From Trichosphaerium sp. ATCC 40318 (taxonomy: Eukaryota > Discosea > Flabellinia > Trichosidae), in the NCBI GenBank assembly GCA_038496445.1, contig JALMLS010000332.1, positions 238,168 to 302,167 of the forward strand: a stretch of 64,000 nucleotides of DNA. The letters run 5' to 3'. Both the position numbers and the translations under genes were made by a program. Within the stretch, counting starts at the first letter, position 1; every line of letters starts with the position of its first letter. Below, one piece after another: positions 11,139 to 24,300 of this stretch. The notes under the pieces were generated by a model that was given only the letters and a program-made list of their open reading frames with translations, did no database searches and was not told the origin of the DNA.

Positions 11139-12457
11139 ATGGCGCTATTCATACGCTCTGTAGAAGAATTGTCCGGTCTGAAGCAAATAAACGGTGTTTC
11201 AGTTCAAGAAATTGAAAGAAGAGCTAGGTATCTATAACTCAATAAAAGGGTAAGCTTACGCGTAATTAGGCCTTGTGAAGACAGGTAAAGACGGTTTGTT
11301 TTCAATAAATAAATAAAAAACTAGGGATGACCCTCTGTGGCGTTGCCGTTCTCATTGCGGGTTTCTAGACGCTGAACAAACGCTTATACAGGTATAGTAG
11401 CATAATTTGAACACTTTAACCTAATAACACATGTAGAACCTAACAAAAGATTGGAACAGGTGCTGAGGCGTAATATATATTCACGGTTGCCGCTAACCAG
11501 TGGTAGAATTCGCGAATTAAAGTTGACACATGTCATAATTGCAATGTGTTTGAAAACAATAATACTAAAAGCTGAAGAACTACGTAAGGCTAACAATTGG
11601 GGTCCAGATAGGTACGACATACAACAATAGGGATATGTGACTTATTTGTTCAATAGGCCAGTAAGTGTTATGATTGATCTAGGTGAAGAAATAAACGACT
11701 TAAACCAATTTTGCAACAATGGACCTCAAACATTCACTGTAGTACATAGAAGTACGTTGTGTACTATAATATAGGTAGTGCTTATACTTTTTAGGCTATA
11801 CTGGTTATCAGTGGTCATTGTTTTATAATCCTAGTCACGTGAGATTCTTGAAGAGATGATTTCCGAAACACTTTTGTTTTCTACAATTTGAAAATGTATT
11901 TTCTACTCTACTTCTTGTAACTCTTTGCAAAGGAGAATATTGGCGGTAAGCTTGATGAAGAAGCTAAAGATAATATGTGCAAGTGGAATAGAGAGTATAA
12001 GATTACAAACGGATCCAATTCACTTTCTATAACTGTAGCAGGAGGTGAGTCAAAGTTGAAAAGTCAAAGAACATTTTGAATTTCTCTAAAGTTGTTTATC
12101 TTAGACACCAACGGCGGAATTATAAAATATATTGAGAACTATGGCTTTTATGAAGGAGGTAGAAATAACACTTATCGTCTTGACCCAGATGTACTGCTTT
12201 GTGTTTTTTCTGGAAGAAAAACAAAGAATGCTGCTAAAGTGTTAATGGAACGCGAGACTTCGAAGTTGGATGTTTTACGAAAAGACATGGAAGATATGTT
12301 GCTTAAAATTAAGGAAATACGAGATACTGTTAATGAAGAACAACGAAAGAGTTTAGATGATGCTATAGAGAATGAAAAGACAAAGTATAATCAGGGTAAG
12401 ACAGTTGCAGATGAAAGAATTTTATTATATTCTAAAGAGTGGGTTGATACATTTTGA
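11139..12457 (+). CDS. Uncharacterised protein with C-terminal coiled coil
   Basis: Seven exons (11139-11227, 11325-11391, 11460-11611, 11657-11751, 11795-11838, 11933-12044, 12105-12457) give 303 residues in unbroken phase. The N-half is mixed alpha/beta with WRCRSHCGF; the middle holds the motif ENYGFYEGGRNNTYRLDP, which I recall from uncharacterised bacterial and eukaryotic proteins but cannot assign. Residues about 225-300 are a charged coiled coil (KLDVLRKDMEDMLLKIKEIR). No signal peptide or membrane segment. It starts 113 bases after the four-TM gene on the same strand. Function unknown. Confidence 0.72.
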
Positions 12458-12634
12458 CAAACTGATGAACACGGGCAATATGTATTCACGCTAATTGTAT
12501 TTAACAATATATTTCTACCAACGGTTGGTATGAATTGAGATTGGTACTAGTTCTATAGCGCAATCATTATCTTTGTACACCTTGGCAGTTTCTTGTATTT
12601 TTGATATTATTATGGTTGCAAAACCAAAAAAAGC

Positions 12635-13630
12635 GAATCGCTCCATCAAACGCTTCCTCTAGTTAGTTGTAGCCTGCTTGAATTTGAGCGAAGCTCTTTA
12701 TGTTACTTTCTTGAGACATCCTTGTATTTGGTCTAAAGCCCGTTAGCGGTAAAGCACGTTGTAAAGTTGAAGTATTCCAGTTTTTCTTTTCGGTTCAAGC
12801 CGAGATGCTACTGTTTTTGGCGCGAAAAAACAAGACTTGTCGACGGTTTTTGAAAATGAAAACGTGCAAAATAAAGCGCGTAGCATCTCCTGCGCAGTCC
12901 AAACGAAAAAAAAAAAAGTGAAAAGCCTCAAAATAGAAGTTCGAAGAACGAAGCCACATTTTTATCTGTGACATCCACTGGAAGGTACCGAACCTAGACA
13001 CATGATACACTCTCCCGCTTAAACGATGAAGTTAACGCGTTCCTCACGAGTAACAAGTGAACAAGTCCGCTGTCCAATGAACCAAGCTGCAAATTTGTTA
13101 ATGCTAAGCGCAGAACCAGTTCCCATTCTTTGAGATACTTACACCTAACGGTACAAGGTATTCTCTCGTAAAGGGTAGTACCTCTCGCATCACCAGAGAA
13201 GCTTCCAGGAGCACTGCAACCTGGTTACGACCCAATGTACACAACTCATGTCAATCACTTGAAACGCTACTTCGAATTTCTAATGGGTACGTGCCTGGTA
13301 TTGCCTTAAAGCGTTGTTGCTATCTCTTGCAGTCGATAGAACGTTCCCATCTCTTCGTTATACTTTGTATCAATGTAGCGTTCTTCATTGTTATCTAAGT
13401 TGAAGTTAATGAACAGCTATATAAAACGTTTTACCTGCTGCTTCGTTTGTGAGAGTTGTTGCGTTGTGTTAACTACAAACTGAGTTTTTAATTTTTGTTT
13501 ATTTGTGTTGAAGTTGTGCAGTAACTGATATTAATAAACAGTCCCCAGTTTAAAATAGTACGCCGCGTATAACGGTTCACAGTTGAAGCGTCATCGTAAA
13601 ATACATATTTCGTTGTCGACAATTGAGGAA
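12635..13630 (-). pseudogene. Decayed coding repeat, copy 1
   Basis: Read on the minus strand, this block matches 55806-56785 on the plus strand over nearly its whole length with many substitutions and small gaps. It carries a TATATAG element about 40 bases before ATGAAGAACGCTACA, then frames that break. The best-preserved reading is CKYLKEWELVLRLALTNLQL followed by a run to a TAG near 13015. A coiled-coil portion (TKYK... onwards, below about 12740) has stops and frame changes. The two copies share broken frames, so neither is likely functional. The original protein is unknown. A third fragment lies at 17700-17835. Confidence 0.7.
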
Positions 13631-14756
13631 TTGTGCAGTAAAAAAAGAAAGACATAGTAAGGGTGTTTATAGAACGTTTCTGGGTGGCAACAGAATAAAC
13701 GTAGATATTTAAAGAACATTCTAATTGTACGCAGTTTTATTCAATATGTGCAATGAAGCATGGTGTAAACGAGATCTACACATGAAGTAGTGTATGTTAT
13801 GGAGTATTCAATGATTAAGCTCCGATAAAAAACAGAATCAGAATCTGTAAACTTTATTCTGTCTGGTTCTCGTTACAGTATATTGGCTCACCTAGCTCTA
13901 TTGGCGATGTTCCCTTGTAACCAATTGTACACGAATATTCTCCATAAGACATAACCCATTGTAAACAACCTTACGTACTAAAGTAGGTGCTCTTGTTCTA
14001 AAAAAAGCCGATTTCGACAGGCTAGTACTTGCATTTTATTTTTTTTTTATCATGGTTCAATTTCCACGTTTACACTTGTAGTCTAATAACACACCATGAT
14101 ATAATATGGGTTTACACGTATAGAGGTATGACAGCTTTTGCAAGGTTATTTTTTACGACTTGATTATTTCTACTACGAACTACTATGGTGTCAAAAAAAT
14201 AGTCCAAGTCCCTTGAAACAACGTGACAAGGTTCATCACTGTGAACATGTAGTTCAGTCTAACTAGACAAAAATGTTATGCTAACTGCTAGTACAAAATA
14301 TGACGGTAAATGGTTACAAGAAAAACTCAAAACTCCCTATTTCCTTTTTAAGGAAAATTTACTCGTAAGTTGTTTAGTTACGTTTACGCGTAAGAGATTA
14401 AATTCAATCGCGTCTCTAGATTGCCGCTATGTTTTTCTTTGTTGTGCAAATGGAATACGTACTTCTTATTCGACCAAAGTGCCGAAATCAGATGAAAGCT
14501 TCAAATTTACTTAAATAGGTCGATTTGAAGTTTAACACCTTTGAATATTGGGTATGCGAACAAATTCGTTTGTAATTACGAGTTTTGAAGTGAGAAAAAT
14601 AAAAAGTGGAGTATTGTGTCTCTAATACCTTCTCATATTGTGTTTGTGTTCATTTCCAGCGTTTTCATCAAAAAATAAACTTGACGTACGCAATTTGAAA
14701 AATTTTCGAATTTTTTGCCCATATTAGGCATACACGCTAATTCGCACCTTACCACA
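13631..14756. other. 1.1-kb gap, no supported gene
   Basis: AT-rich with scattered stops in all frames. The one ORF of note (14278-14514, 78 codons from ATG) has no recognisable features or splice partners and is probably chance. The last 200 bases should contain the promoter of the surface-protein gene starting at 14757. Confidence 0.4.
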
Positions 14757-17664
14757 ATGAAAGGCACCCTCTCCTTGTTACTGTTTATTGCATGTATCGC
14801 AGTAGTCAGTGCAGAGGTACCACTACAGTTTCGATCGTACCTCAGCATCACGAAAGACCCAAAAATGACCGTACGCGCATCTTACACCAGTTTCTAGTAC
14901 CATTGCTGTATTTTTCTCGAAAGTTTTTAAAACTATTTGACGTGTGACGCCGGATGTCTCAAAACTAAGCTGTTCCTACCACCAGGCGTAGAAACTTGCT
15001 GCTTGTCGTTGGAAGTTCGTTTTAACAATAATTAGGGAGAGTATGAAGCGTATTTGTCTTACACCCGAGATGAGGCTCCTCAGTATGCACTTCACTATGT
15101 AAATCCTACTGCAAGCGTTGATTCGCTTCGAGAAATCCAAGACGAGGTACGAAACTGCTATACAAGTTTTGAAGCTCGCGCAATAAAAGTTAGTCCGGAG
15201 GACTTGTTCCTCACAACATGATTCATCAATTCGCTACCAAACCAAATGGCAACTGTGTAAAGACTTGAGCGCTAACGTTTATCGTTTAGGATGCATTTTA
15301 TCGCTATGTCTCCTCGGACAGCTGCGTAAAACACTCGCTATCAAACCCGTTTCCTCTCATATCAACGGAAACCGGAGATGGATTTGCTGACGCATCCGTA
15401 ACCGAAATAATACGGACTGTGTTCCCAGACATGACCACAACTACAGAGGAATGTAAAAAGTACACTCGCAATGTGACACTATCAAATGAAAAGCAGGTCA
15501 AAGACATATGGGTCAGTACAGGTGCATTCGAGTACCCTTGTCGCATTGTTTTCGGAGACGGAACCACGTGGACTTTTAAATTGGATAGTGAATTTTTAGC
15601 AGGCGGATCTTTCGCCCAATTTCCTGCTGGTATCACTCCAACAGCTGCATTCCCGGATGTACAATCTTGCACACGTTTTGTTGAAACAGAGTTTGTTTTT
15701 GGTATGCTTTTTTATTCTATCTTTTGTTCTGTTGTGCTCTCAAATGCAATTAACTTTATTGCTCTAGTTTTGGATACGTCTGCGTCTATTACGACCGGAT
15801 GGCAATCAGTTATTGATTGGCTGGGAAGTTTTGTTTCCCAGATAACTATTGGGAACCAAGAACAAGAATCACGTGTTGCTTTTGTTACATACAATTCCTT
15901 TTCTTCTTTCCCTGTAGCGTATTTATTAGACGACCCAGCGACAATAAACAATACCTTGAACGTACTGGGGAACACAACTACTGAAGGTTTTGGAGATTTT
16001 TTTTGTTTTACGCTGCTAACTTTTTGTAGGGTTTACCTGTACTGGTTGTGGCCTAAGAGAGGCTGCAAACATGCTGTATGATGTTGAAAAATACATAACA
16101 ACATGCCAGGGTGACATATCATGTGTACAATCCCAAGTCAAAGGGCAGGTGGCCTCATCTGACAGAAAAACAAGACCTGTTTCACAAGTAGTTATCGTGC
16201 TCACAGATGGTTTCGTAAACAGACCAGATAATTTAGGTCAACTTCCTGGAGATTACCCAAGCGCGACATACTTTGATCTTGTAGACAATGCTCTGGGAAC
16301 ACCTCCTACCCGTCCTTACCTAGAACTTATGACAGGTACATTACTTAACTTAGTATTGTTGTGAAAATGTGACAATGGTTAGAGTACGCCGTTGCTACTG
16401 GTGCGGTTCCTGTTGCAATAGGTATTGTTGGAACAAATCCAGAAGAACCACAAGTGAGCCTGGATGATTTATTCGCCATTGTTCAAGGCAAACATGCAAA
16501 CATCTTTCAAGTCGATTTTACCAGTCAATTGGATAGTATCACTCAAGATGTCCTTAACATAGCAGTGGGACCTTTTGAATGTGACTGTCTTGGCTTTTGT
16601 GATGTGACAGGTTCTTGCGAGTGCGCAAAAAACTGTAACGATGGAAACCCCTGCACAAGGGATATCTGTACTCATGGTTCCATCGGCTGCATAGGCTTGC
16701 CAAATGAGCTTATAAACGGAAAATTCCAATGTGAAGATGACAACAGCTGTACAGATTGGGAATGTGTCAATCCAAATGATGGTATGACTTTTCATCCTAC
16801 TTTACTGAACGATGGCTCCTATGATCCTAACGCTCCTGAGTGCATTCACGAACCGTCTGCTGGTAAGACCCCTTGAAATGTTATTTATACAATCTCTAAA
16901 GTTGTTGTTTAGAGGCTATTGCTTGTATCAGCACCGATCCTTGTGTTGTATCGTCTTGTGATCCTGCAAGGGGTTGCTCAGTAGTACTATGTGTCAGTCC
17001 CAACGAGGACTGCTTCATAGCTTCTTGTAATTCTTCTCGCACTGAACCAACACCTGGACTACCACGTGGCTGCCAACTTGACCCAGGTATGCGTTTTTTT
17101 TATGGATTTTGCTTTGTTGTTACTTTGTACATATCCGTAATTGCTTCCTCTAGTCGCAAATAGTACTTGCCAAAATGGCACATTACCACCAACAATACCT
17201 ACTGCACCTATGAACGTAACTATAGTGTTTATTGTGTCACGTCCACTTACACCAGATGAAATAGAAGCTATTGCAGTAGCTTGGCAGAAAGTAACAAACA
17301 GCGTTGTACTTCCAATAATAGTTATACAAATTGAAAAGAGAAGTATTGAACAACAATCAACCACTTATAATGTTATTTTTGATGCACAAGATGCTCAAAA
17401 AGTAACAAGGTTTACTAAATCTTCTGATGCTGCTACAATACTAGCTAATGAAATTAACCTTCCAACTCTAAAAGTGGTACGGATTCTTGTCTTGTAGTTT
17501 TTATTTTTTGCTCTGCATCTTATTCTTACTCTTTCTACTAGTTTAGCTTAACCCAGGCTGAACCACCAACTGCACCATCTATCAACAATTTTAATACCAG
17601 TGGAGGTTGCGTTTTATTAGCTGGTGTACACGGTGTTATCATTGCTGTACTTTCATTACTGTAA
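14757..17664 (+). CDS. von Willebrand A domain surface protein, probable GPI anchor
   Basis: Nine exons (14757-14870, 15036-15146, 15290-15701, 15768-15986, 16030-16335, 16383-16862, 16913-17086, 17154-17476, 17542-17664) give 753 residues in phase. A signal peptide (MKGTLSLLLFIACIAVVSAE) leads. The vWA domain has the metal site DTSAS at 215-219 and TDG at 344-346. It is followed by a Cys-rich region (CDCLGFCDVTGSCECAKNC) and Cys/Pro-rich segments with many N-glycosylation sites. The end, NTSGGCVLLAGVHGVIIAVL, is a classic GPI-attachment signal with nothing after the hydrophobic tail. vWA domains bind ligands or matrix through a metal ion, so adhesion or surface binding is likely. It converges on GPCR copy A. 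Intron 3 could be read through, but splicing restores a normal vWA strand (FVFVLDTSAS). Confidence 0.88.
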
Positions 17665-17699
17665 AAAAATAAATACAATATCCAAAATGATTAAACACG

Positions 17700-17835
17700 T
17701 GGCTGTCCAGTTAATCAAGCTGAAAATTTGTTAATGCTAAGAGCAGAATCAGTTCCCATTCTTTGAGATACTGACACCTAACGGCTCGCATCGCCAGAGA
17801 AGCTACCGGGAGCACTGCAACCTGGTTCGAAATCA
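17700..17835 (-). repeat. Fragment of the decayed coding repeat, copy 3
   Basis: About 135 bases match 13070-13240 (same orientation), with the central stretch of about 45 bases deleted. On the minus strand the frame CQYLKEWELILLLALTNFQL is still readable, which matches CKYLKEWELVLRLALTNLQL in copy 1. It sits between the 3' ends of the vWA gene and GPCR copy A. Confidence 0.7.
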
Positions 17836-17928
17836 CATTGTGTTGTATTGTTAGCAGAACAGTTAAGAACACTATTACACTGATTTTATTGTTAGCACAC
17901 GAGATAATTCTGTTTTGTAAGTTGATTG

Positions 17929-20899
17929 CTACTTTAAGCTTGTTCTGGAATCTTTTACATTCTCTATTAAACCTTTTAGATGTTCTATCTGAGCCTCTAT
18001 TGATGCCACACGTTTTTCATCGTCAATGTCATCAAGTTGTGAATTGAGGGATTGCACTGAGTTGATGTTGCTTTTCTTTTTTGTTGCTTCTTTCGAATTA
18101 TCAAGAACAAACATTGCAAGAACACAAATACCTATTTGTTGTGTTGTCAGAGAAGATAATAAGAATGACTAAATGAGCAGTACCTGCACTGAGAACAATA
18201 CAAATAGAATAGATCGCATATTTCTGTTCTCTGGCACTTGGTGAAGTGATCGTGTAGAATGATATTGTTGCAACAACTGTAAATAGAGTCATGTTGTAGA
18301 TGGAGTATCCGATCACCTTGGCTTCATTGAAGACATTCAAAGGTACTTTACGGAGAAGAAATGCTGTAACTGTACCGATAAGCATAGTGACAATCTATTT
18401 TAGTATTGTTAGGAAAAAGCAGTGTGAGAAAACAGACTTACAATTGCAAAATGTTGAATGCCAAGCACAACATGTCCAGCTGTTGATAACTCACACTCGT
18501 AATAGTTCTTCGAGATACGATGCTGATCCACAACAACATATTTTGATGGTTCAAGTACAGCACTGAAAGCAATACATAATACCTGAACGAATGAAAGAAA
18601 ACAACAAGATAAAACAAATAAAACAAGAAAAAAGCAGGAAGAAGGATACGATGCAAACAGAGCAAAAGACACCAACGTAAGTGGCAACTTGAAGATCACT
18701 TACTCTTATGGGTTCAAGGGTTTTTGCTGCTCTATAAATATAGTACACACGCCACGATTTAGCAAACAAACACCTTGGGAAAGAGTAAGAAAAGAGAGAA
18801 GCAGTTTCAAAAATAGAGTTACCCAAACATCAAGTTGACTCCCAAGAAAAACAACCAATTGTGTATGTGGCAAGAGAATGTTTGACTATTGTTTGGTGTA
18901 GCGAATAGAGTACTAAAGTAAATCAAGTTCGCTCCGATAAGAATACCCAGCATGAAAAGAGGTGAGGAGTCTAAAAAGCGTTAATTTCGTAAAACAACAA
19001 ACCCTCGAACGCACACTTGAGTTTGTCCTTATAAGCAATGATATACACTCCAAAGGCTAGTGTGAAAACAAAGGCAATACCAACTATAGCCAATACTACC
19101 CATTCGAAAATGCTGTCACCTTACTCAAGCGTCAGCAAGGAGACAAACAGCTTGAAACTAAAAAACCACATACCAAAAGTTTCTTTAAAGACACGTTCTT
19201 TCCAAGTTGGCATTGGTATTATTAGATCAGCTGAAGCACTTAGTAGTGGACCTACAACCACTTCTGACCCATTGATAAGTTGAGACATGACTCCATCTGA
19301 TAATTGCTCATTTTTAGGAGAATACCGTATCTACGAAAAAAATAAGAAAAAAATACCTTGTAAAAAAATCTTGATAGATGAACGTACCCTTCCAAGGAAA
19401 GTATTCAAATCTAATTTCTTCAATGAACTTATAACATCATACGTGTCTATACTATCAGCGCCCTAGAACTTATTTTAGATTACTAGCAACCAGCCAAATA
19501 AACCAAAGAAGGTTATTTTTGCAGTTTACCTCTAGTGCTTTTTGTAATACAGTACCACTCATTGTTGCTATTGCTGACCCTACATGTGATTCGGTAGATA
19601 CTTCGGGATAAGCAGCTCCAAATATATTACTAAAATCCTGTATTGTGCCGTATAAATCTCCCACTCTTCTCGAATTTAAGCCGGGCTATTGACTTAATGT
19701 CAGAACTAAAAGGAAGAAAAAAAAAGAGACTCGTACTCCTTTGACACCAGATATATAGTCTCTCAAAGTAGGATCAAGAAAGCTCCATACAAAAGGCATA
19801 ACTACAATTGCTTTTGGTATCCAATCACGTGATTTCATTAGAGGAAGCATAAAAGCAAAGGCTGATTGTGGTACAGATCCACAACTAAATAAGATATCAC
19901 TGTTTGTTTGGATAACAGCCTAGCAAAAATCATCAAAAACAAAGCGCTGATACATGGCTCAATTCGAGGATACTCTTACATTTAGTGTGTCCGTCCAGTT
20001 TTTCTCGTGATCGGGAGCATCTGAACTCGCAAGGGAAAACGATGTGATGTTCAGTATCCCGTTCTCTAAGCCCTAGTTTAATGTTATTGCCTCAAATCAA
20101 TATAGCTCATTTTAATTGAGTGGTCTTCGTACAATATCTGTGAAACCATCACAAGCGAGGGCACCATGATCATCTTTAATCAGGTACGTAACAGATGTTA
20201 ACCTCTGAGTTCGAAAAAACGGCATTGTTACATGAGAATATCTAGCAAAATGAGATTGAGCTGCTTCGCCCGAAAAGAATATTTCGTACCTTGATATTTG
20301 TGGCATTACACCAAAGCTATGCTGACCGATTTGTGAAAACTCATCATTTGATACAACGACTCCCATCAGAAGCTTTTTAGCGGCTTCAGTTACTTTAGCA
20401 ACTTCCAGACTTATAGTAGAACCGAAGGGACCTGTGTTAAACAAAGTTGTTGTTAAAGAAATTTCTTTGTTGGACAGTTTAACAACGTGTTTCGTACCAA
20501 ACAAGTAATCTATCTCCGGGTCCTCTGTGAGTATTTGATAATTAGAAATTATCGAAGCAGCAACACCATCATCATAGAAAACACGAAGAGCAACCTTTTA
20601 CAGAAAAAAACACGTAAGTTCCCGAAAACTCCGCATCACCTCAACGCGTACGGAGTAGTTGGTACCAGCGACTCTGATGCCTCCTGCAGCGTTGACACGG
20701 TTTGCCCAGAATTCTATGCCTTTGAACAGAGCATACCCTCTGGCGTTCTGAACTCTTGTTAGTTAAAATGTCACGTGTCCCTACTGCCATACCCAAACGT
20801 TTGCCGAAGAATTTCGAGTGGTACTAAGCCCCAAGACAAGAGTAGTTCCATTTTTAAGAGCATAACTCGTATACAACCAGGAAATACAAATGAGAAGTG
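17929..20899 (-). CDS. Class C (GABA-B-like) G-protein-coupled receptor, copy A
   Basis: Sixteen exons: 20793-20899, 20652-20747, 20498-20594, 20290-20431, 20133-20241, 19980-20072, 19737-19919, 19530-19685, 19388-19462, 19174-19330, 19015-19119, 18823-18970, 18659-18773, 18442-18582, 18184-18394, 17929-18131. About 711 residues are visible. The N-half is a periplasmic-binding-type ligand domain (RGYALFKGIEFWANRVNAAG, DYLFGPFGSTISLEV, FSQIGQHSFGVMP); the C-half has seven TM segments, from WVVLAIVGIAFVFTLAFGVY to YAIYSICIVLSAG. The ~60-residue tail is a coiled coil (VASIEAQIEHLKGLIENVKD), as in GABA-B receptors that dimerise. No Cys-rich linker is present. The start codon is unresolved: the first visible exon begins after an acceptor and encodes a signal-peptide-like stretch (LALLICISWLYTSYA). 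Ligand unknown. Compare copy B at 47.7-50.8 kb. Confidence 0.9.
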
Positions 20900-21360
20900 C
20901 TAATAAGTTGTTGTAAGATAAAAGAGCTCAACTTCAAAAATGTAAACAAAAAATAAAACCGTTTTTCGTATTTTTAGCATACCAATAGCATATACACGTG
21001 TCATTTTCTTTTTAATTTTCTTATTTTGTATGTTATCTAATAGGAGATGCTACGTGTTGGGACTAATGTGAATTTATTGCGTGGTGTTGAGGAAAACTCA
21101 ACGAAGTTTATTCTTACCAGGGCAGTGTACCGTTGCTCTTTTTATATAACATCATTTGCCCTACCTACGAAATGTTGTTTAATCCAATTTATTTGTTGCC
21201 ATTGCGTACTCATTTTACCACAGCCATGAATTAGGTGTATATGGAAATAAAAACAACTTGGTGCGTCAAAATAAAATCATAGCATTTCTCGTTTTTTCAC
21301 GTTCAAATCATGAAATACTGAAAACAAATGGTGGAAAAACGGTACGTTTTTATTAATAAA
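20900..21360. other. Gap between GPCR copy A and LRR-filamin gene
   Basis: Should contain the promoter and missing first exon of GPCR copy A; bases 20940-21000 align with the matching upstream region of copy B (GGTA-GCTAAAAAT element). A 60-codon ORF (21047-21229) has no supporting features. Confidence 0.4.
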
Positions 21361-24300
21361 TTACTCTGAAAGGTTTCCGCTGTTACCGCCGACTTCGTTC
21401 TTACCGCCAAACCTTCTCAAGCCACCTTCCGTTATCTGTACCCAAAAGTATTGCAGCTCCTGTTTAGAAAACCATAAGTATAGAACACAGCACATAATTA
21501 TGATCTACCTTGAATGTCTTCAGTTCTGGCTCAGATTTACTTCTCACCAACTTCTTTTTTGGTGTTATCTTCCTTACAGCTGTAGTATGTGTTCTTTTAG
21601 GCCTAACCCGAAGTTTTGGACTCTCAGAGGGAGGTGTCTTATTTCGAATCGGAATTTCAGCCAAAGGTAAAATTCTCTGAGATCTTTTTTTTGCAAGCTC
21701 ACGCCTTGTTCGCGGGCTATCGCCTCCTGGAATAAGATTCTAATACACGCATTAAAGACATTACCTCGTAATTAATTTACAAATATTGAAACAAAAGTAG
21801 GACTAATAACCGTACCGAAGATGATTTTGACTTTTTTTTCCTCCTTGCATATTTTTTCCTTTTCCGATTATTATTTCCAGAACGATCACGTGACATTTCT
21901 CTACTCAAACTTTTACTTTGTTCTTGATACTTGTCTTTCCATTTTTTAACTTCTTTTCGTAAATCAAGGGTGGCAGCTTTAAGATTATCTCTCCTATCGA
22001 GCAATCAGCAAAAACATTGAACAAAAAAAATCAACAAAAAAGTCATCCAAAAACTGATCTGTGCGCTTTTGTCGTACATGGTTTCGTATTCTTTTACTTC
22101 TTTTCTAAGCTCTTCTATCTCATCTTGAAGTGAACTTCGCTTATCAAGCAGTTGTATTTTTTCATCATCAATGAATTCTCTTGTTGATCTCCTTGACGTT
22201 AAGTTCCTCTGAAGAGCAACACATCCTTTGCCTTTAGTTATAGATAGCGCTCTCTCACCTTTAGGTATTTCTATAGATGATTCTTCATCAAAAGGCTCCG
22301 CAATAGCATCACACTCAAAAGGGCTTCCAGGAAGAACTTGTCCATTGTAAGATATACTTATAAGATACGTGTTAGGTTCTTCAGGTTCAAACAATGCTTC
22401 ATATACACCTTGAGCTGGCTTGAAGCTGATAGATACCTGTAGAGAAGCAACGTTAAACTTCCATCAAAAAAAGAGAGGGAGACAAACTAGGTAGGCATGA
22501 ATGTCGTACTGGTATTTGCTGTGCCAAGTCATCGTCAAGGAATGCAAAAGCAGAAAAATTGTTACAATTACCAGCCAATGTCTTGTTACCAAAAGAATCA
22601 TGTGCTACTATTGTACAAACAAAGGTATTACCAATAACAACACTTTCTTCATCATGTTCACACGTGCACAAAGAGACATCAATTTCACCTTTGGATTTTG
22701 TTACACCTTACACCTTTACTGAAACAGTCTTTACTGTACCTGGTGCTATATTCACCTTGTAAGGGCTTGAGCCTAATATAATGGATTAGGATAAGTTGTT
22801 TGTATAATAGGTTGTACCTAAATGGTTATCGCTGTGTAAGACATCTACTGTATGCTGTGTTGCTGTTTGCGGGCTAAATGATGCTTCATATGTTCCTTCA
22901 CTTATTTGATTTGGCTAAAGTATTGTAAGATTATAGTATGAATAGCCTACAGTGCTATTTTTAAGTGATGTGAACAAGTAAACTATGAGAAATCTGTATT
23001 TGTTTTAAAATCTTTTACATTCTGATATTACCTTTATAACATCGAAAAAATCGCCAGCTGTGATATTTATCTCTAATTTCTACTCAAATGTCAACAAGGT
23101 GGTTGATGTTCATCGCTCTTTTCTCGAAAAAAAAGAATGAAAACATGTAACATACTTGAGCATCACATAAAACGCCATCTTTCGTCTTACATACAATCTA
23201 TACAATTGTTACATAAGTGAATAATCGTTCGCACTTATATTACGCACTTTGATTTGTTGAGGTTTTCCTACAACCGCTCTATGTGACTCAAAGGAGCAAG
23301 TAACTTCAGCTTTTTCCTTATCAAATACAAACACTTTTTTGAACAAACCTCATTAGTAACCTCTAAAACATACCTTCAATACTTTTACGCACTTTTTACT
23401 TTTGCTGTACGTAAGTACCTAATAATAGGTGTACAACCCCTTCTACAGATATCCGGTGGAGGAAAAGTAAGTGGATTTTGGTTCACATTTATAAATATTA
23501 GTCTAATTTAATGTTGAGTTAGTCTGGATCAGTCTTATTTGCTACTTTGTTCTTTTTCTGTACCTTGCTGTAGATAATTGTATAGGTAATTTCTTTATAG
23601 CGTTATGTTGAATATGTAGTTTCCTCAAAGAAGGAAATGATCCAAAAGAAGCAGGAATTGATTCTATTTTGTTATTATTAATTTTTAGCTCCCTAGGTGA
23701 TATTGTTATTAACGTATACTTTCTAAATTATGACGTACCTCAAGCTACTCATTTTATTTATATCATGGTGTATTTCAACAATCTGGTTATTAGATATATC
23801 AAGCTCTTGAAGCTTTAATAGACTCAACAAAGGCCTACGCACGGAAAAAAGTTTAGTTAACATCTGAGTTGAAAATGTCACGTGTACTCTGGAAACTCGG
23901 TCAGTTTATTGCTCCCCAACCGTAGTATAATTAAATTCTTTAGTTGATCAAATGTATCTGGTATTGAAGAAAGCTTATTACGCGTCTAAAGAATTGTTTA
24001 AGAACATGTGATAAGTGTAAGTCTATGAACCTACAAATTCCAATTGTGTCAAAGAGCAAAACTGACCAAAACTGTCATCAAGTCCTTCAATGTTGTTATG
24101 TCTGACCTTTAGTACTACGCCCTGTTAGCAAGTGTAAATTATCATCACAGCAGTGCGGTACCTCTTACGCTACTATAAGGATAATCTGAAACGGGAAAGC
24201 TTGATAGGTTCAAGTTAGAAAAGTCAATTTGTCCAGATAATAAAGCAGGCTTTATCTTTGCGTTAAGCTCTTGCTCTAACGACAATATTAACAACATTCA

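Noticed and set aside
14278-14514. 78-codon plus-strand ORF
   Set aside because: No family, no splice partners, and similar chance ORFs of this size are frequent in the window.
15702-15767. Reading intron 3 of the vWA gene as coding
   Set aside because: The frame stays open and even reads NAINFIALVLDTSAS, but splicing gives a standard FVFVLDTSAS strand and has good GTATGC and CTCTAG borders.
21047-21229. 60-codon plus-strand ORF upstream of GPCR copy A
   Set aside because: Hydrophobic composition without motif; likely promoter DNA of the minus-strand receptor.
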